Source of the DNA: CAIWXH01 sp964555675
GTDB taxonomy: Bacteria; Chloroflexota; Chloroflexia; Chloroflexales; Chloroflexaceae
Direction: 5' to 3'
NCBI GenBank assembly: GCA_964555675.1
Contig: CAZKTU010000021.1
Coordinates: 1 to 48,086 of the forward strand
Length of the DNA: 48,086 bases
Shown: piece by piece, positions 25,039 through 31,324 of the stretch
Layout: each line of letters starts with the position of its first letter
How positions within the stretch are numbered: the stretch's first letter is position 1
Made by a program: the position numbers and the translations under genes
Notes under the pieces: generated by a model
What the model saw: only the letters and a program-made list of their open reading frames with translations
Database searches by the model: none
Told to the model about the DNA's origin: nothing

Positions 25039-26049
25039 CTAGGAAAGGGCCCCCGGCGCCGGCCCGATGGTGCAGCTCACCGCCAGCCCCTGCTCGCGGA
25101 GGGCCGCGAGCACCGTGTCCGCGACCTGCTGGCACCAGGCCTGCAGCTCGGCCGGCGCGGGGGCGGCGGTCAGCTCGGTGTAGAGCCCGCGGATCGCCCT
25201 GTAGGCCGGGCCGGCCTGGGGCTCGAGCTGCGGGAACAGCACCTGCTCGAGCACGCCCTCGAGCTCGGCGGCGGCCTCGTGCCGCCCAGCCCGCGCGAAG
25301 GGCGCCACCTCGAGGGCCAGCCGCAGATGGCTCTCGAGGTCGCCCGCCAGCAGCAACTGCCCGACCGCGGCCGCGGGCCTGCTGCCGGCGGCGCTGTCCT
25401 GAGCCAGCACCTCGCGCAACCGCTCGCGGCCCGTCACGCTCAGGCAGGCGTTGGCGACATTGCGCCGGTTCAGATGCAGCAGCGCCTGGTCGAAGCCCCG
25501 CACGATCGCCAGCTCGTTGGTGAACAGCTCGCGCGGGGCGTACAGGCACAGCTCCTCGAGCAGACCGCGGAGGAGCCGCGCCAGGCGCTCATTCGGCTCC
25601 TCCAGGCTCAGGGCCAGGCTCAGGCCGCGCGAGGCGCGGGTGGCCCCGTTCTCGGCCAAGGGGTGGGCGTGCTCGTGGGCGAGCAGCCCGCAGATCGCCA
25701 GGGCGTCGTCCCAGTAGTCGGCCTGGACCATTGCGCGCCGGTTGACGAAGATGTGGCAGGCCCGCGGATTGGCCAGGTCGAACATGTTCACCACGGTGCG
25801 CGTATCGAGGGCCGCGGCGCCCCCGGCCGGCAGGGCGCCACCCTTGAGCTGGCGGGCCAGGGGCTGCAGGTCCTTCAGGATGAAGAGACTCACCTGGGTG
25901 TGGGGCCAGTCCCCGCCGGCCATCATGCCGCGAATGACCGCCTCCTCCTGCTGCACAATCGCCAGCACGCCCTCGTCGACGTCCGAGACGACGCGCAGCT
26001 CGGTGGCCCCAATCCGATGCAGTTGAACATGCTTGACCGGGCGAGCCAT
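25039..26049 (-). CDS. Unknown gas-vesicle-cluster protein with HEXXH motif
   Basis: 336 residues, not recognised. It carries a HEXXH-type zinc motif, HEHAH at 125-129, in ICGLLAHEHAHPLAENGATRA. Possible third ligands are Glu165/166 or Glu179 (LFTNELAIVRGFDQALLHLN). The N-terminal half contains HIFVNRRAMVQADYWDDALAIC; the C-terminal half is helical and Leu-rich with one Cys at residue ~313. There is no signal peptide or membrane segment, so it is cytoplasmic. It lies 6 bases after gvpH and 33 before gvpF, so it is clearly part of the operon. A metallopeptidase role in vesicle protein processing is possible but unproven. Confidence 0.8.
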   Translation of the reverse strand: MARPVKHVQLHRIGATELRVVSDVDEGVLAIVQQEEAVIRGMMAGGDWPHTQVSLFILKDLQPLARQLKGGALPAGGAAALDTRTVVNMFDLANPRACHIFVNRRAMVQADYWDDALAICGLLAHEHAHPLAENGATRASRGLSLALSLEEPNERLARLLRGLLEELCLYAPRELFTNELAIVRGFDQALLHLNRRNVANACLSVTGRERLREVLAQDSAAGSRPAAAVGQLLLAGDLESHLRLALEVAPFARAGRHEAAAELEGVLEQVLFPQLEPQAGPAYRAIRGLYTELTAAPAPAELQAWCQQVADTVLAALREQGLAVSCTIGPAPGALS

Positions 26050-26055
26050 GGCCGT

Positions 26056-26586
26056 TTACGCTTTCTTCAGGCGCAGCTCGAGGATGCCGTTGGTGTAGCT
26101 CTGGCGCAGCGAGGCCGGGTCGACCGGGTCGCTCAGCAGGATCTCTTTGGCATAGCGCCGCTCGCCCGTGGTGCTCACGCTGAGGATGTCGTCGTGCAGC
26201 TCGACCTGCACCTGGCCCTCGGCCACGCCGGGCAGCTCGGCCACCACGACCAGCTCCTCGCCCTCGTCGAACAGGTCGACCAGGGGCTCGCGCACATCGG
26301 CTACCACCGGGCCCTCGTCGGTCGCGCGCAGGTTGCCGAAGCGCTCGACCCGCGGCGAGCCGCTGGCGCCGGTGCGGATGCTGAAGCCGTACACCGCGCG
26401 GGCCTTGTCGCCCAGGCCCTTGACCTCGAACTCGCCGCTGCGGTTGGTCTCGCCGCCCTCGCCCTCGGCGCTGTCGGCCATCTCCGAGACGAGGTCGATC
26501 AGGTCGCCCAGATTCTTGAACAGGCCGCCGAACCCCAGGTCAATGTTGATGCTCGGCTGTGCCGGGCGCTGCTTCTTGTCAGACAT
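26056..26586 (-). CDS. gvpH: Hsp20-family gas vesicle protein GvpH
   Basis: 176 residues. The N-terminal half is variable (SINIDLGFGGLFKNLGDLIDLVSEMA, then a Glu/Gly-rich linker). The C-terminal alpha-crystallin-like domain (~95-176) has PLVDLFDEGEELVVVAELPGVAEGQVQVELHDDILSVSTTGERRYAKEILL and ends YTNGILELRLKK, the usual small heat-shock pattern. It would hold GvpA or minor proteins soluble. It overlaps nothing: 10 bases from the upstream coiled-coil gene and 6 from the HEXXH gene. Confidence 0.92.
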   Translation of the reverse strand: MSDKKQRPAQPSINIDLGFGGLFKNLGDLIDLVSEMADSAEGEGGETNRSGEFEVKGLGDKARAVYGFSIRTGASGSPRVERFGNLRATDEGPVVADVREPLVDLFDEGEELVVVAELPGVAEGQVQVELHDDILSVSTTGERRYAKEILLSDPVDPASLRQSYTNGILELRLKKA

Positions 26587-26596
26587 CGTCGTCTCC

Positions 26597-26944
26597 TTAG
26601 TATTCGAGCACGATCTCGTGCCACTCGGTGCCCGGCTCGACCGGCTCGTCGGCGCGGCGCATGGCCCGCGGCGCGGCCGCCGGGGCGGCCCTGCCGGTCT
26701 CGGCGTCGTCCTTCGCGCAGACCCCGGCCAGCATGGTCAGGCGCTCGTTCACCGCCGCCAGGCGCTCGCCGGTGCGCCGCCCGTTGTCCAGCCACATCTG
26801 CAGCTCGCGCTCCAGGCGGGCCCGCTCGTGCTCGAGGCGGGCCTGCTCGGCCACCACCTGCTCGCGGCTGTTCGGCACCGAGCGCCCGGCCAGGCCCTGA
26901 ATGGTCATCAGCTCGCGCATGCCGCGCGTTCGCTTCGGCTTCAT
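26597..26944 (-). CDS. Small coiled-coil protein of the gas vesicle locus
   Basis: 115 residues, no named family recognised. A basic N-terminus with a short conserved-looking patch (KRTRGMRELMTIQGLAGR) precedes a predicted coiled coil (~28-75, REQVVAEQARLEHERARLERELQMWLDNGRRTGERLAAVNERLTML). An Ala/Arg/Pro-rich linker leads to an acidic aromatic tail (EPGTEWHEIVLEY). It sits between gvpN and gvpH with 10-13 base spacers, so it is co-transcribed and may be a scaffold or adaptor. Its single Cys is at residue ~75. Confidence 0.75.
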   Translation of the reverse strand: MKPKRTRGMRELMTIQGLAGRSVPNSREQVVAEQARLEHERARLERELQMWLDNGRRTGERLAAVNERLTMLAGVCAKDDAETGRAAPAAAPRAMRRADEPVEPGTEWHEIVLEY

Positions 26945-26957
26945 GCCTATCGTCCTT

Positions 26958-27917
26958 TCAGCTCGCGCTCATGGCCGGGCGCAGCGTGGTGTGGTGCTCG
27001 ATCACCTGGAGCAGCATCTTGCGCTGCTCGAGGCGCCGCTCGCGGTTCTTGGCGCTGAAGGCCACCTTCGACTCGAGGATGTCGAGACAGATCTGCACGA
27101 AACGCGGGTCGCCGCTCGAGGGCACCAGGCCCTGCAGGGCCGCGACGCGGGCGATCATGATGCAGGCCCGCAGGGTCGGGGCCTGGTCGTACTCGCCCGA
27201 GGCGCGGAACTCGCGCACGATATCGACCACGCGGGCGGCCTCGTCATACGGCAGGCGCGAGTTGGCCACCGTGATCGCGATCTCGGTCTCGCGGTCGTAG
27301 TAGTCGAGGTCCATGGTCACCAGGCGGTCGCTCAGGGCGTCGGGCGACTCGTGTACGCCGGCGTACTCCTGCGGGTTGCTGGTGAAGATCGCGCGGAACT
27401 CGGGGTGGACCTTGACGTACGAGTTGGCCCCGGTCGAGGTGGGCAGCACCAGCACGCGCTCTTCGAGCACGGCCAGCAGCACATTGTTGGCCTCGGGGCG
27501 CGAGCGAGTGAACTCGTCGTAGACCAGGGTGAAGCCCTCGCGGCAGGCCGTGGTCAGGCGGTTGTCGACCCACTGCTGCTGGGCGTCCTCCTCGTACTTG
27601 ACCACCGAGTGGATGTACTTGTCGACGACGCGCCTGTAGCGGTAGCCGTTCTGCTCGCCGATCAGGTCGGCCGAGGTGAACTGCTCGTCGCCGGCGATCA
27701 GCATCACCGGGCGGTTGAACTGGGCGGCCACATGCAGGGCCAGGGTGGTCTTGCCCGTGCCGGCGGGGCCGCGGAAGTGGACCGGGAAGCCGGCGGTGAG
27801 GTAGGCCAGGGCGCGGTCCATGACCTCGTGGGTCGTGTCTGTGGCGACGAAGTCGCCGCTCGAGCGGAGCGACACGAACGCGCGGGTTTGGGGGGGGTTG
27901 TTGATCGCGGCCGTCAT
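26958..27917 (-). CDS. gvpN: Gas vesicle AAA+ ATPase GvpN
   Basis: 319 residues of the MoxR/GvpN type. Walker A is GPAGTGKT (50-57); Walker B and sensor elements follow in FTLVYDEFTRSRPEANNVLLAVLEERVL and FRAIFTSNPQEYAGVHESPDALSDRLVTMDL. The typical GvpN segment GDEQFTSADLIGEQNGYRYRRVVDKYIHSV is present. GvpN promotes vesicle growth from small bicones to full cylinders. ATG 27917 has AAGGAG ten bases upstream. Confidence 0.96.
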   Translation of the reverse strand: MTAAINNPPQTRAFVSLRSSGDFVATDTTHEVMDRALAYLTAGFPVHFRGPAGTGKTTLALHVAAQFNRPVMLIAGDEQFTSADLIGEQNGYRYRRVVDKYIHSVVKYEEDAQQQWVDNRLTTACREGFTLVYDEFTRSRPEANNVLLAVLEERVLVLPTSTGANSYVKVHPEFRAIFTSNPQEYAGVHESPDALSDRLVTMDLDYYDRETEIAITVANSRLPYDEAARVVDIVREFRASGEYDQAPTLRACIMIARVAALQGLVPSSGDPRFVQICLDILESKVAFSAKNRERRLEQRKMLLQVIEHHTTLRPAMSAS

Positions 27918-27964
27918 CGATCGGGTTCTCCTTAGCTGGCTGATTCAGTGGGGCAGAGCCCCGA

Positions 27965-28681
27965 TTACGACAGCGTGGCGCTGCCCATCTCGAGCAGCAG
28001 GGCGCGGTGCCACTTCTGGCGGACTGCGGCGTGCTGCTCGGGCGTGGCCTGCCACTCGCCGAACTGCTCCCAGGCCCGGGCCAGGCCTGGGGCGGCGGCG
28101 GTCCAGATCCGCTCGTCGAGGGCCGAGGCGGCCGCCGGCTCGGGGGGGGCCTGATCCTGGAGCAGGCGCTGGGTCACGCCGCGCTCGCACTCGAGGCCCG
28201 CCAGGGGCGCCACGCCGGTGACGAGATAGGCGATCGTATCGCCGAAGGCCGGGGCCAGGGTCTCGCTGAGGCCGAGGCGCACGCCGGCGACGACGCCCAT
28301 GTAGGCCACCAGACGGGCCATCGCGTCGCGGGCCTCGCCGCCCATCGCCCCGTGCAACAGCAGCAGGGCGTCGGCGTAGGCCAGGGGCGGGCGCTGCTGC
28401 CAGTGGCGCGGCGGGAGCAGAGCCAGGGTGAAGGCCCCCGGGTCGAAGTCGCCGATCTCGCCGATGCCGGCGAGCCCCGCCCGCAGTCGCTGCCAGAGCC
28501 GCAGCAGCAGCCCGTGGGCGACCGACAGGTCCGGCTGGAGCACAATCTCGGGGTGAGTGCCGTCGCGCAACAGCAGGCGACACTCGATCTCCAGCAGGCT
28601 GTGGAGCTGGGGGGGGAGGGTGACCTCGACGCTCCCGCTGGTGCGGCCGGCGGAGCGGATACGGCGGCTTCCTACATACAT
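27965..28681 (-). CDS. Unknown gas-vesicle-locus protein with AbrB-like N-terminus
   Basis: 238 residues, not recognised. The N-terminal ~50 residues (SRRIRSAGRTSGSVEVTLPPQLHSL...CRLLLRDGTHPEIVLQPD) are Arg-rich with alternating strands and resemble a SpoVT/AbrB swapped-hairpin DNA-binding domain. The remainder is mostly helical, Ala/Leu-rich, without a membrane segment. ATG 28681 has GAGG six bases upstream. It is the first gene after the double hairpin that separates gvpA/gvpC from the accessory genes, and is followed by gvpN after 47 bases. A regulatory or assembly role is possible; the AbrB similarity is visual only. Confidence 0.65.
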   Translation of the reverse strand: MYVGSRRIRSAGRTSGSVEVTLPPQLHSLLEIECRLLLRDGTHPEIVLQPDLSVAHGLLLRLWQRLRAGLAGIGEIGDFDPGAFTLALLPPRHWQQRPPLAYADALLLLHGAMGGEARDAMARLVAYMGVVAGVRLGLSETLAPAFGDTIAYLVTGVAPLAGLECERGVTQRLLQDQAPPEPAAASALDERIWTAAAPGLARAWEQFGEWQATPEQHAAVRQKWHRALLLEMGSATLS

Positions 28682-28733
28682 ACCAGACCTCACGCTAGGG
28701 GCCCTTGCAGACTATCTAGCAGATGGAGCGGCC

Positions 28734-28788
28734 AAAAAAAGAGGGGCTCTTGGGGTCACCGGCTGCGGGTGCGCGCAGCCGATGACCC
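28734..28788 (-). terminator. Double-hairpin terminator/attenuator between gvpC and accessory genes
   Basis: In transcription order: stem GGGTCA/TGACCC plus CGGCTGCG/CGCAGCCG (28788-28753, one mismatch pair, 6-base loop), then the small stem AAGAG-CCC-CTCTT (28751-28739) running straight into a seven-T tract (28740-28734). It could end most gvpA/gvpC messages and allow read-through to the accessory genes. Confidence 0.65.
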
Positions 28789-28965
28789 GGACGCCGCCAT
28801 GGCAGCTCTACGCCGCCTGGCCTCGGCTCGCTCTGGTCTAAAGCACAACACCGACTTCTCGCTCGAAGGCCCCGGGGCAGTGCTGCGGGAGGCAGCGTGG
28901 CTGTAGTGTCCGGGCAGTGGTGTCGTCCTCCCAGGGCGCCCCGCCGATCGACTTCACTGATGTGG

Positions 28966-29484
28966 CTAGCTCGCCTGACCGGCGCGCCGCAGCCGCATCT
29001 CTGCGTTAAATCGTCGCCACGCCTGCCGGGCCGCCGCGTGGTCGTTGTAGATGACCTGGCGCGCCTCGTTGGCGAGGGTCAGGTGGGCGTTCGTGCGCTG
29101 CCGAAGCTCAAGGCTGTAGGCGTCGAGCCGCTCGCGCTGCTCGCTGTTCATGGCCTTGCGCGCGGCAGCCCACTCGGCGAGCTGCTTGTCTGTGGTCTGC
29201 TGTAGCTCGCTGGTGAAGGCGTCGAGCTTGCGGGTCTGCTCGGCGCTCATGGTCTCGCGCTCGACCTTCAGGTCGTTGAGCAGGGTTGCGACATCGCGCC
29301 GAAGCTTCTCTGCCGACTCGTTCAGCTGCTGCCGCTGGCTGGCGGCCATCGCGCTATGCTGAGCGTGGAGGTCGGTGAGCTGCTGGGTGGTCGCTGCCTG
29401 AAGCTCGGCGACGGCGGTGACCCGGCCGTCGTAGCTCTGGCGCAGCGTCTCGGCGAGATGGCTCATGTCTTCCGAAAGTGACAT
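28966..29484 (-). CDS. gvpC: GvpC-like protein with exact 33-residue repeats
   Basis: 172 residues: an 8-residue leader, four complete 33-residue repeats (9-41, 42-74, 75-107, 108-140) and a final 32-residue repeat (141-172). Recurrent positions are Met5, Gln9 and Leu13 in repeats 2-4, Leu20 and Leu28 in repeats 1-4, and Thr24 in repeats 1, 3 and 4. The protein is entirely helical and charged. The 33-residue period is the hallmark of cyanobacterial GvpC, which wraps the GvpA shell and raises collapse pressure. ATG 29484 has GGAGG five bases upstream. It lies directly after the gvpA copies, as in cyanobacterial clusters. Confidence 0.88.
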   Translation of the reverse strand: MSLSEDMSHLAETLRQSYDGRVTAVAELQAATTQQLTDLHAQHSAMAASQRQQLNESAEKLRRDVATLLNDLKVERETMSAEQTRKLDAFTSELQQTTDKQLAEWAAARKAMNSEQRERLDAYSLELRQRTNAHLTLANEARQVIYNDHAAARQAWRRFNAEMRLRRAGQAS

Positions 29485-29618
29485 GAGGACCTCCAATACA
29501 GGGCTAACGGCCGGCGCGCCCCGCCCCCAGGGCCGCTGATGGAGGCCTGCACCGCCACAGGGCGGCTCGCCTCGAACCAGGGTTGGCTGACAGGATGCGC
29601 CGGCCGGGCGCGGGGGGA

Positions 29619-29791
29619 TTAGGCGGTGGCGGCGGCGGTCAGGCCCACGGCCTCGGCGTACTTCAGGTAGGTGTCCACGCCGGCGACGACCACGCGGGCC
29701 TCGATGGCGAGCAGCTCGATGCCGACCAGCGATACGCGGACCCACGCGTCGACCACGATGCCCTTGTCCAGAATGCGGTCGATGACCTCGG
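29619..29791 (-). CDS. gvpA: Gas vesicle structural protein GvpA, copy 3 (5' end in gap)
   Basis: Residues ~14-69 of GvpA are visible (EVIDRILDKGIVVDAWVRVSLVGIELLAIEARVVVAGVDTYLKYAEAVG...TAAATA), identical in protein sequence to copy 1; the first ~13 residues are lost in the gap. Nucleotide differences from copy 1 are synonymous, so this is a genuine separate gene and not a duplicated assembly piece. GvpA forms the rib-like shell of the vesicle. Confidence 0.95.
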
Positions 29792-29891
29792 NNNNNNNNN
29801 NNNNNNNNNNNNNNNNNNNNNNNNNNNNNNNNNNNNNNNNNNNNNNNNNNNNNNNNNNNNNNNNNNNNNNNNNNNNNNNNNNNNNNNNNNN
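29792..29891. other. Assembly gap (100 N) between gvpA copies
   Basis: Exactly 100 N. The missing end of copy 2 (~86 bases), the missing start of copy 3 (~38 bases) and an intergenic spacer already need about 175 bases, so 100 is a placeholder. Further gvpA copies may be collapsed here. Confidence 0.97.
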
Positions 29892-30015
29892 TGGCGAGCA
29901 GCTCGATGCCGACCAGCGACACACGGACCCACGCGTCGACCACGATACCCTTGTCCAGGATGCGGTCGATGACTTCGGCGAGGCTGCTGGAGGCGTTCAT
30001 CTTCTCGATGGCCAT
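29892..30015 (-). CDS. gvpA: Gas vesicle structural protein GvpA, copy 2 (3' end in gap)
   Basis: Residues 1-41 of GvpA are visible (MAIEKMNASSSLAEVIDRILDKGIVVDAWVRVSLVGIELLA), identical in protein to copy 1. Several codons differ silently (for example ATC/ATT and GAG-GTC around EVID), so it is a separate gene. AAGGAGCAC lies before the ATG. The remaining 28 codons are in the gap. Confidence 0.95.
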
Positions 30016-30066
30016 GGCGGTGTGCTCCTTGCTGAGATGTTGCTAGAACGATAGGCGAGACGGCAC

Positions 30067-30276
30067 CTAGGCGGTGGCGGCGGCGGTCAGACCCACGGCC
30101 TCGGCGTACTTCAGGTACGTATCGACGCCAGCGACGACCACGCGAGCCTCGATGGCGAGCAGCTCGATGCCGACCAGCGACACGCGCACCCACGCGTCGA
30201 CCACGATGCCCTTGTCCAGAATGCGGTCGATGACCTCGGCCAGGCTGCTGGAGGCGTTCATCTTCTCAATTGCCAT
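30067..30276 (-). CDS. gvpA: Gas vesicle structural protein GvpA, copy 1
   Basis: 69 residues, complete: the main shell protein with helix-strand-strand-helix core (LAEVIDRILDKGIVVDAWVRVSLVGIELLAIEARVVVAGVDTYLKYAEAVGL). ATG 30276 is preceded by AAAGGGGG; an in-frame GTG three codons upstream (30285) lies inside the ribosome site and is rejected. It is the promoter-proximal gene of the locus, with a ~31-base leader from the predicted start of transcription. Confidence 0.97.
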   Translation of the reverse strand: MAIEKMNASSSLAEVIDRILDKGIVVDAWVRVSLVGIELLAIEARVVVAGVDTYLKYAEAVGLTAAATA

Positions 30277-30313
30277 TATTTTCACCCCCTTTCCCGTTGG
30301 ATTTCACTTCCAC

Positions 30314-30383
30314 ACTATAGATCCAATCGCGCGCCTTGTCTGTTAGTTTTCCTGTAGTCTTCTGTTAGTCCTTCGTTAGCCCG
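30314..30383 (-). promoter_or_regulatory. gvpA promoter with four 11-bp direct repeats
   Basis: On the minus strand: -10 TATAGT (30319-30314), 17-base spacer, weak -35 CAGACA (30342-30337). Immediately upstream and overlapping the -35, four 11-base units lie in exact register on the plus strand: CTGTTAGTTTT (30340), CCTGTAGTCTT (30351), CTGTTAGTCCT (30362), TCGTTAGCCCG (30373). An 11-bp direct-repeat array at a weak -35 is the layout bound by OmpR/PhoB-family activators, and such a regulator is encoded next door. Confidence 0.65.
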
Positions 30384-30606
30384 ACTGTACGCTCAGCCTT
30401 CATTGCTTTTACTAGCAGAAACTGCCTATGCCATGCAGCCTATCAACAGACTACAGATCGTGCAAATCCTGTGCATTGCAAAGGTTTCCGCAGGAATTGT
30501 GAATACCTCAAGTGTACACAGGGGATATCTGAGGAGCCATTTGTTATTGAACCGCAATTATTAATGAGCAGCGAGCCATGCTTGTTGGCGTAGGAAACGC
30601 CCACAA
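30384..30606. other. AT-rich intergenic region upstream of gvpA
   Basis: This non-coding stretch between the response regulator stop and the gvpA promoter is markedly AT-richer than the rest of the window. It contains the palindrome GTGTACAC near 30513, but no convincing gene, terminator or second promoter was identified. It may serve as an upstream regulatory region for gvpA. Confidence 0.5.
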
Positions 30607-31320
30607 TCATGCGTCAGCAGTATCGCCCAGAATGTAGCCATGGCGCGGAACGGTGCGCACATAGGTGGGCTTCCCCGCCTCGGGCTCGATCTTGGCGCGC
30701 AGATTCATCACATGCCAGCGCACCAGGCCGTGCTCCTTCGAGTCGGTGGGGTAGTGCCAGACCTGGGCGAGCAGCTGCTCGCTCGAGAAGACCTGGCCCT
30801 GGTGGCTCAAGAGATGCCGCAGCAGATCAAACTCGGCCGGGGTGAGCAGCACGCCACGGCCGCCCACCGTCACGTGGTGGGTGCGCAGGTCGAGGCAGAG
30901 GTCCCGGTAGAGCAGCTGCGTCACGGGCGCGGCGTCGGTCTGCTTGTTGCGTCCGGCCCGCCGCAGCAGCGCGCTCACCCGCGCCTTCAGCTCGCCAAAG
31001 TCGAAGGGCTTCACCAGATAGTCGTCGGCGCCCTCGTTCAGCCCGATGATGCGGTCCTCGATCGAGCTGCGCCTGGTCAAGAAGAGGATGGGCACCGAGA
31101 CCAGCCCGGGGTCGCGCCGCAGGGTCAGACAGACCTGAATGCCGTCGAGGTGGGGCATCACGATGTCGAGAATGATCAAGTCCGGCTGGGCCCTGTAGGC
31201 GGTCGCGATGCCCGAGGCGCCGTCGCCCGCCGTCAAGACTTCATAGCCCTCGTCCATCAGCGCGTAGCGAACCGCCCAGACCAAATCTTCCTCATCATCG
31301 ATCAAGAGTATGCGCGTCAT
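30607..31320 (-). CDS. OmpR/PhoB-family response regulator
   Basis: 237 residues. Receiver domain: acidic pair DDEED near residue 9, phosphoacceptor Asp52 in LIILDIVMPHLDG, Thr82, Lys104 in LVKPF. The C-terminal winged helix (~140-237) has LTPAEFDLLRHLLSHQGQVFSSEQLLAQVWHY...WHVMNLRAKIEP...YVRTVPRHGYILG. ATG 31320 starts 4 bases after the stop of the histidine kinase, so the pair is co-transcribed. It lies directly upstream of gvpA on the same strand; the 11-bp repeats at the gvpA promoter fit its DNA-binding type. Confidence 0.95.
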   Translation of the reverse strand: MTRILLIDDEEDLVWAVRYALMDEGYEVLTAGDGASGIATAYRAQPDLIILDIVMPHLDGIQVCLTLRRDPGLVSVPILFLTRRSSIEDRIIGLNEGADDYLVKPFDFGELKARVSALLRRAGRNKQTDAAPVTQLLYRDLCLDLRTHHVTVGGRGVLLTPAEFDLLRHLLSHQGQVFSSEQLLAQVWHYPTDSKEHGLVRWHVMNLRAKIEPEAGKPTYVRTVPRHGYILGDTADA

Positions 31321-31324
31321 GCTC

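Noticed and set aside
24109..27300. Very long open frame (1063 codons) on the plus strand opposite gvpF to gvpN
   Set aside because: It is a shadow of GC-rich coding on the other strand: low-complexity His/Gln/Arg/Ala translation, no domains, and it covers seven clear gas vesicle genes.
28682..28965. Possible gene between gvpC and the AbrB-like gene
   Set aside because: Only short frames without ribosome sites; the space holds the double hairpin and otherwise nothing recognised.
29663..30193. Frames reading through the N gap as apparent fusions
   Set aside because: Artefacts of translating N as open; they join two gvpA copies in wrong frames.
17844..30276. Gas vesicle locus as a recent horizontal import or mobile island
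   Set aside because: Base composition and codon use of the genes look like the rest of the window, and no integrase, transposase, tRNA or flanking direct repeat is seen. Older transfer cannot be excluded.
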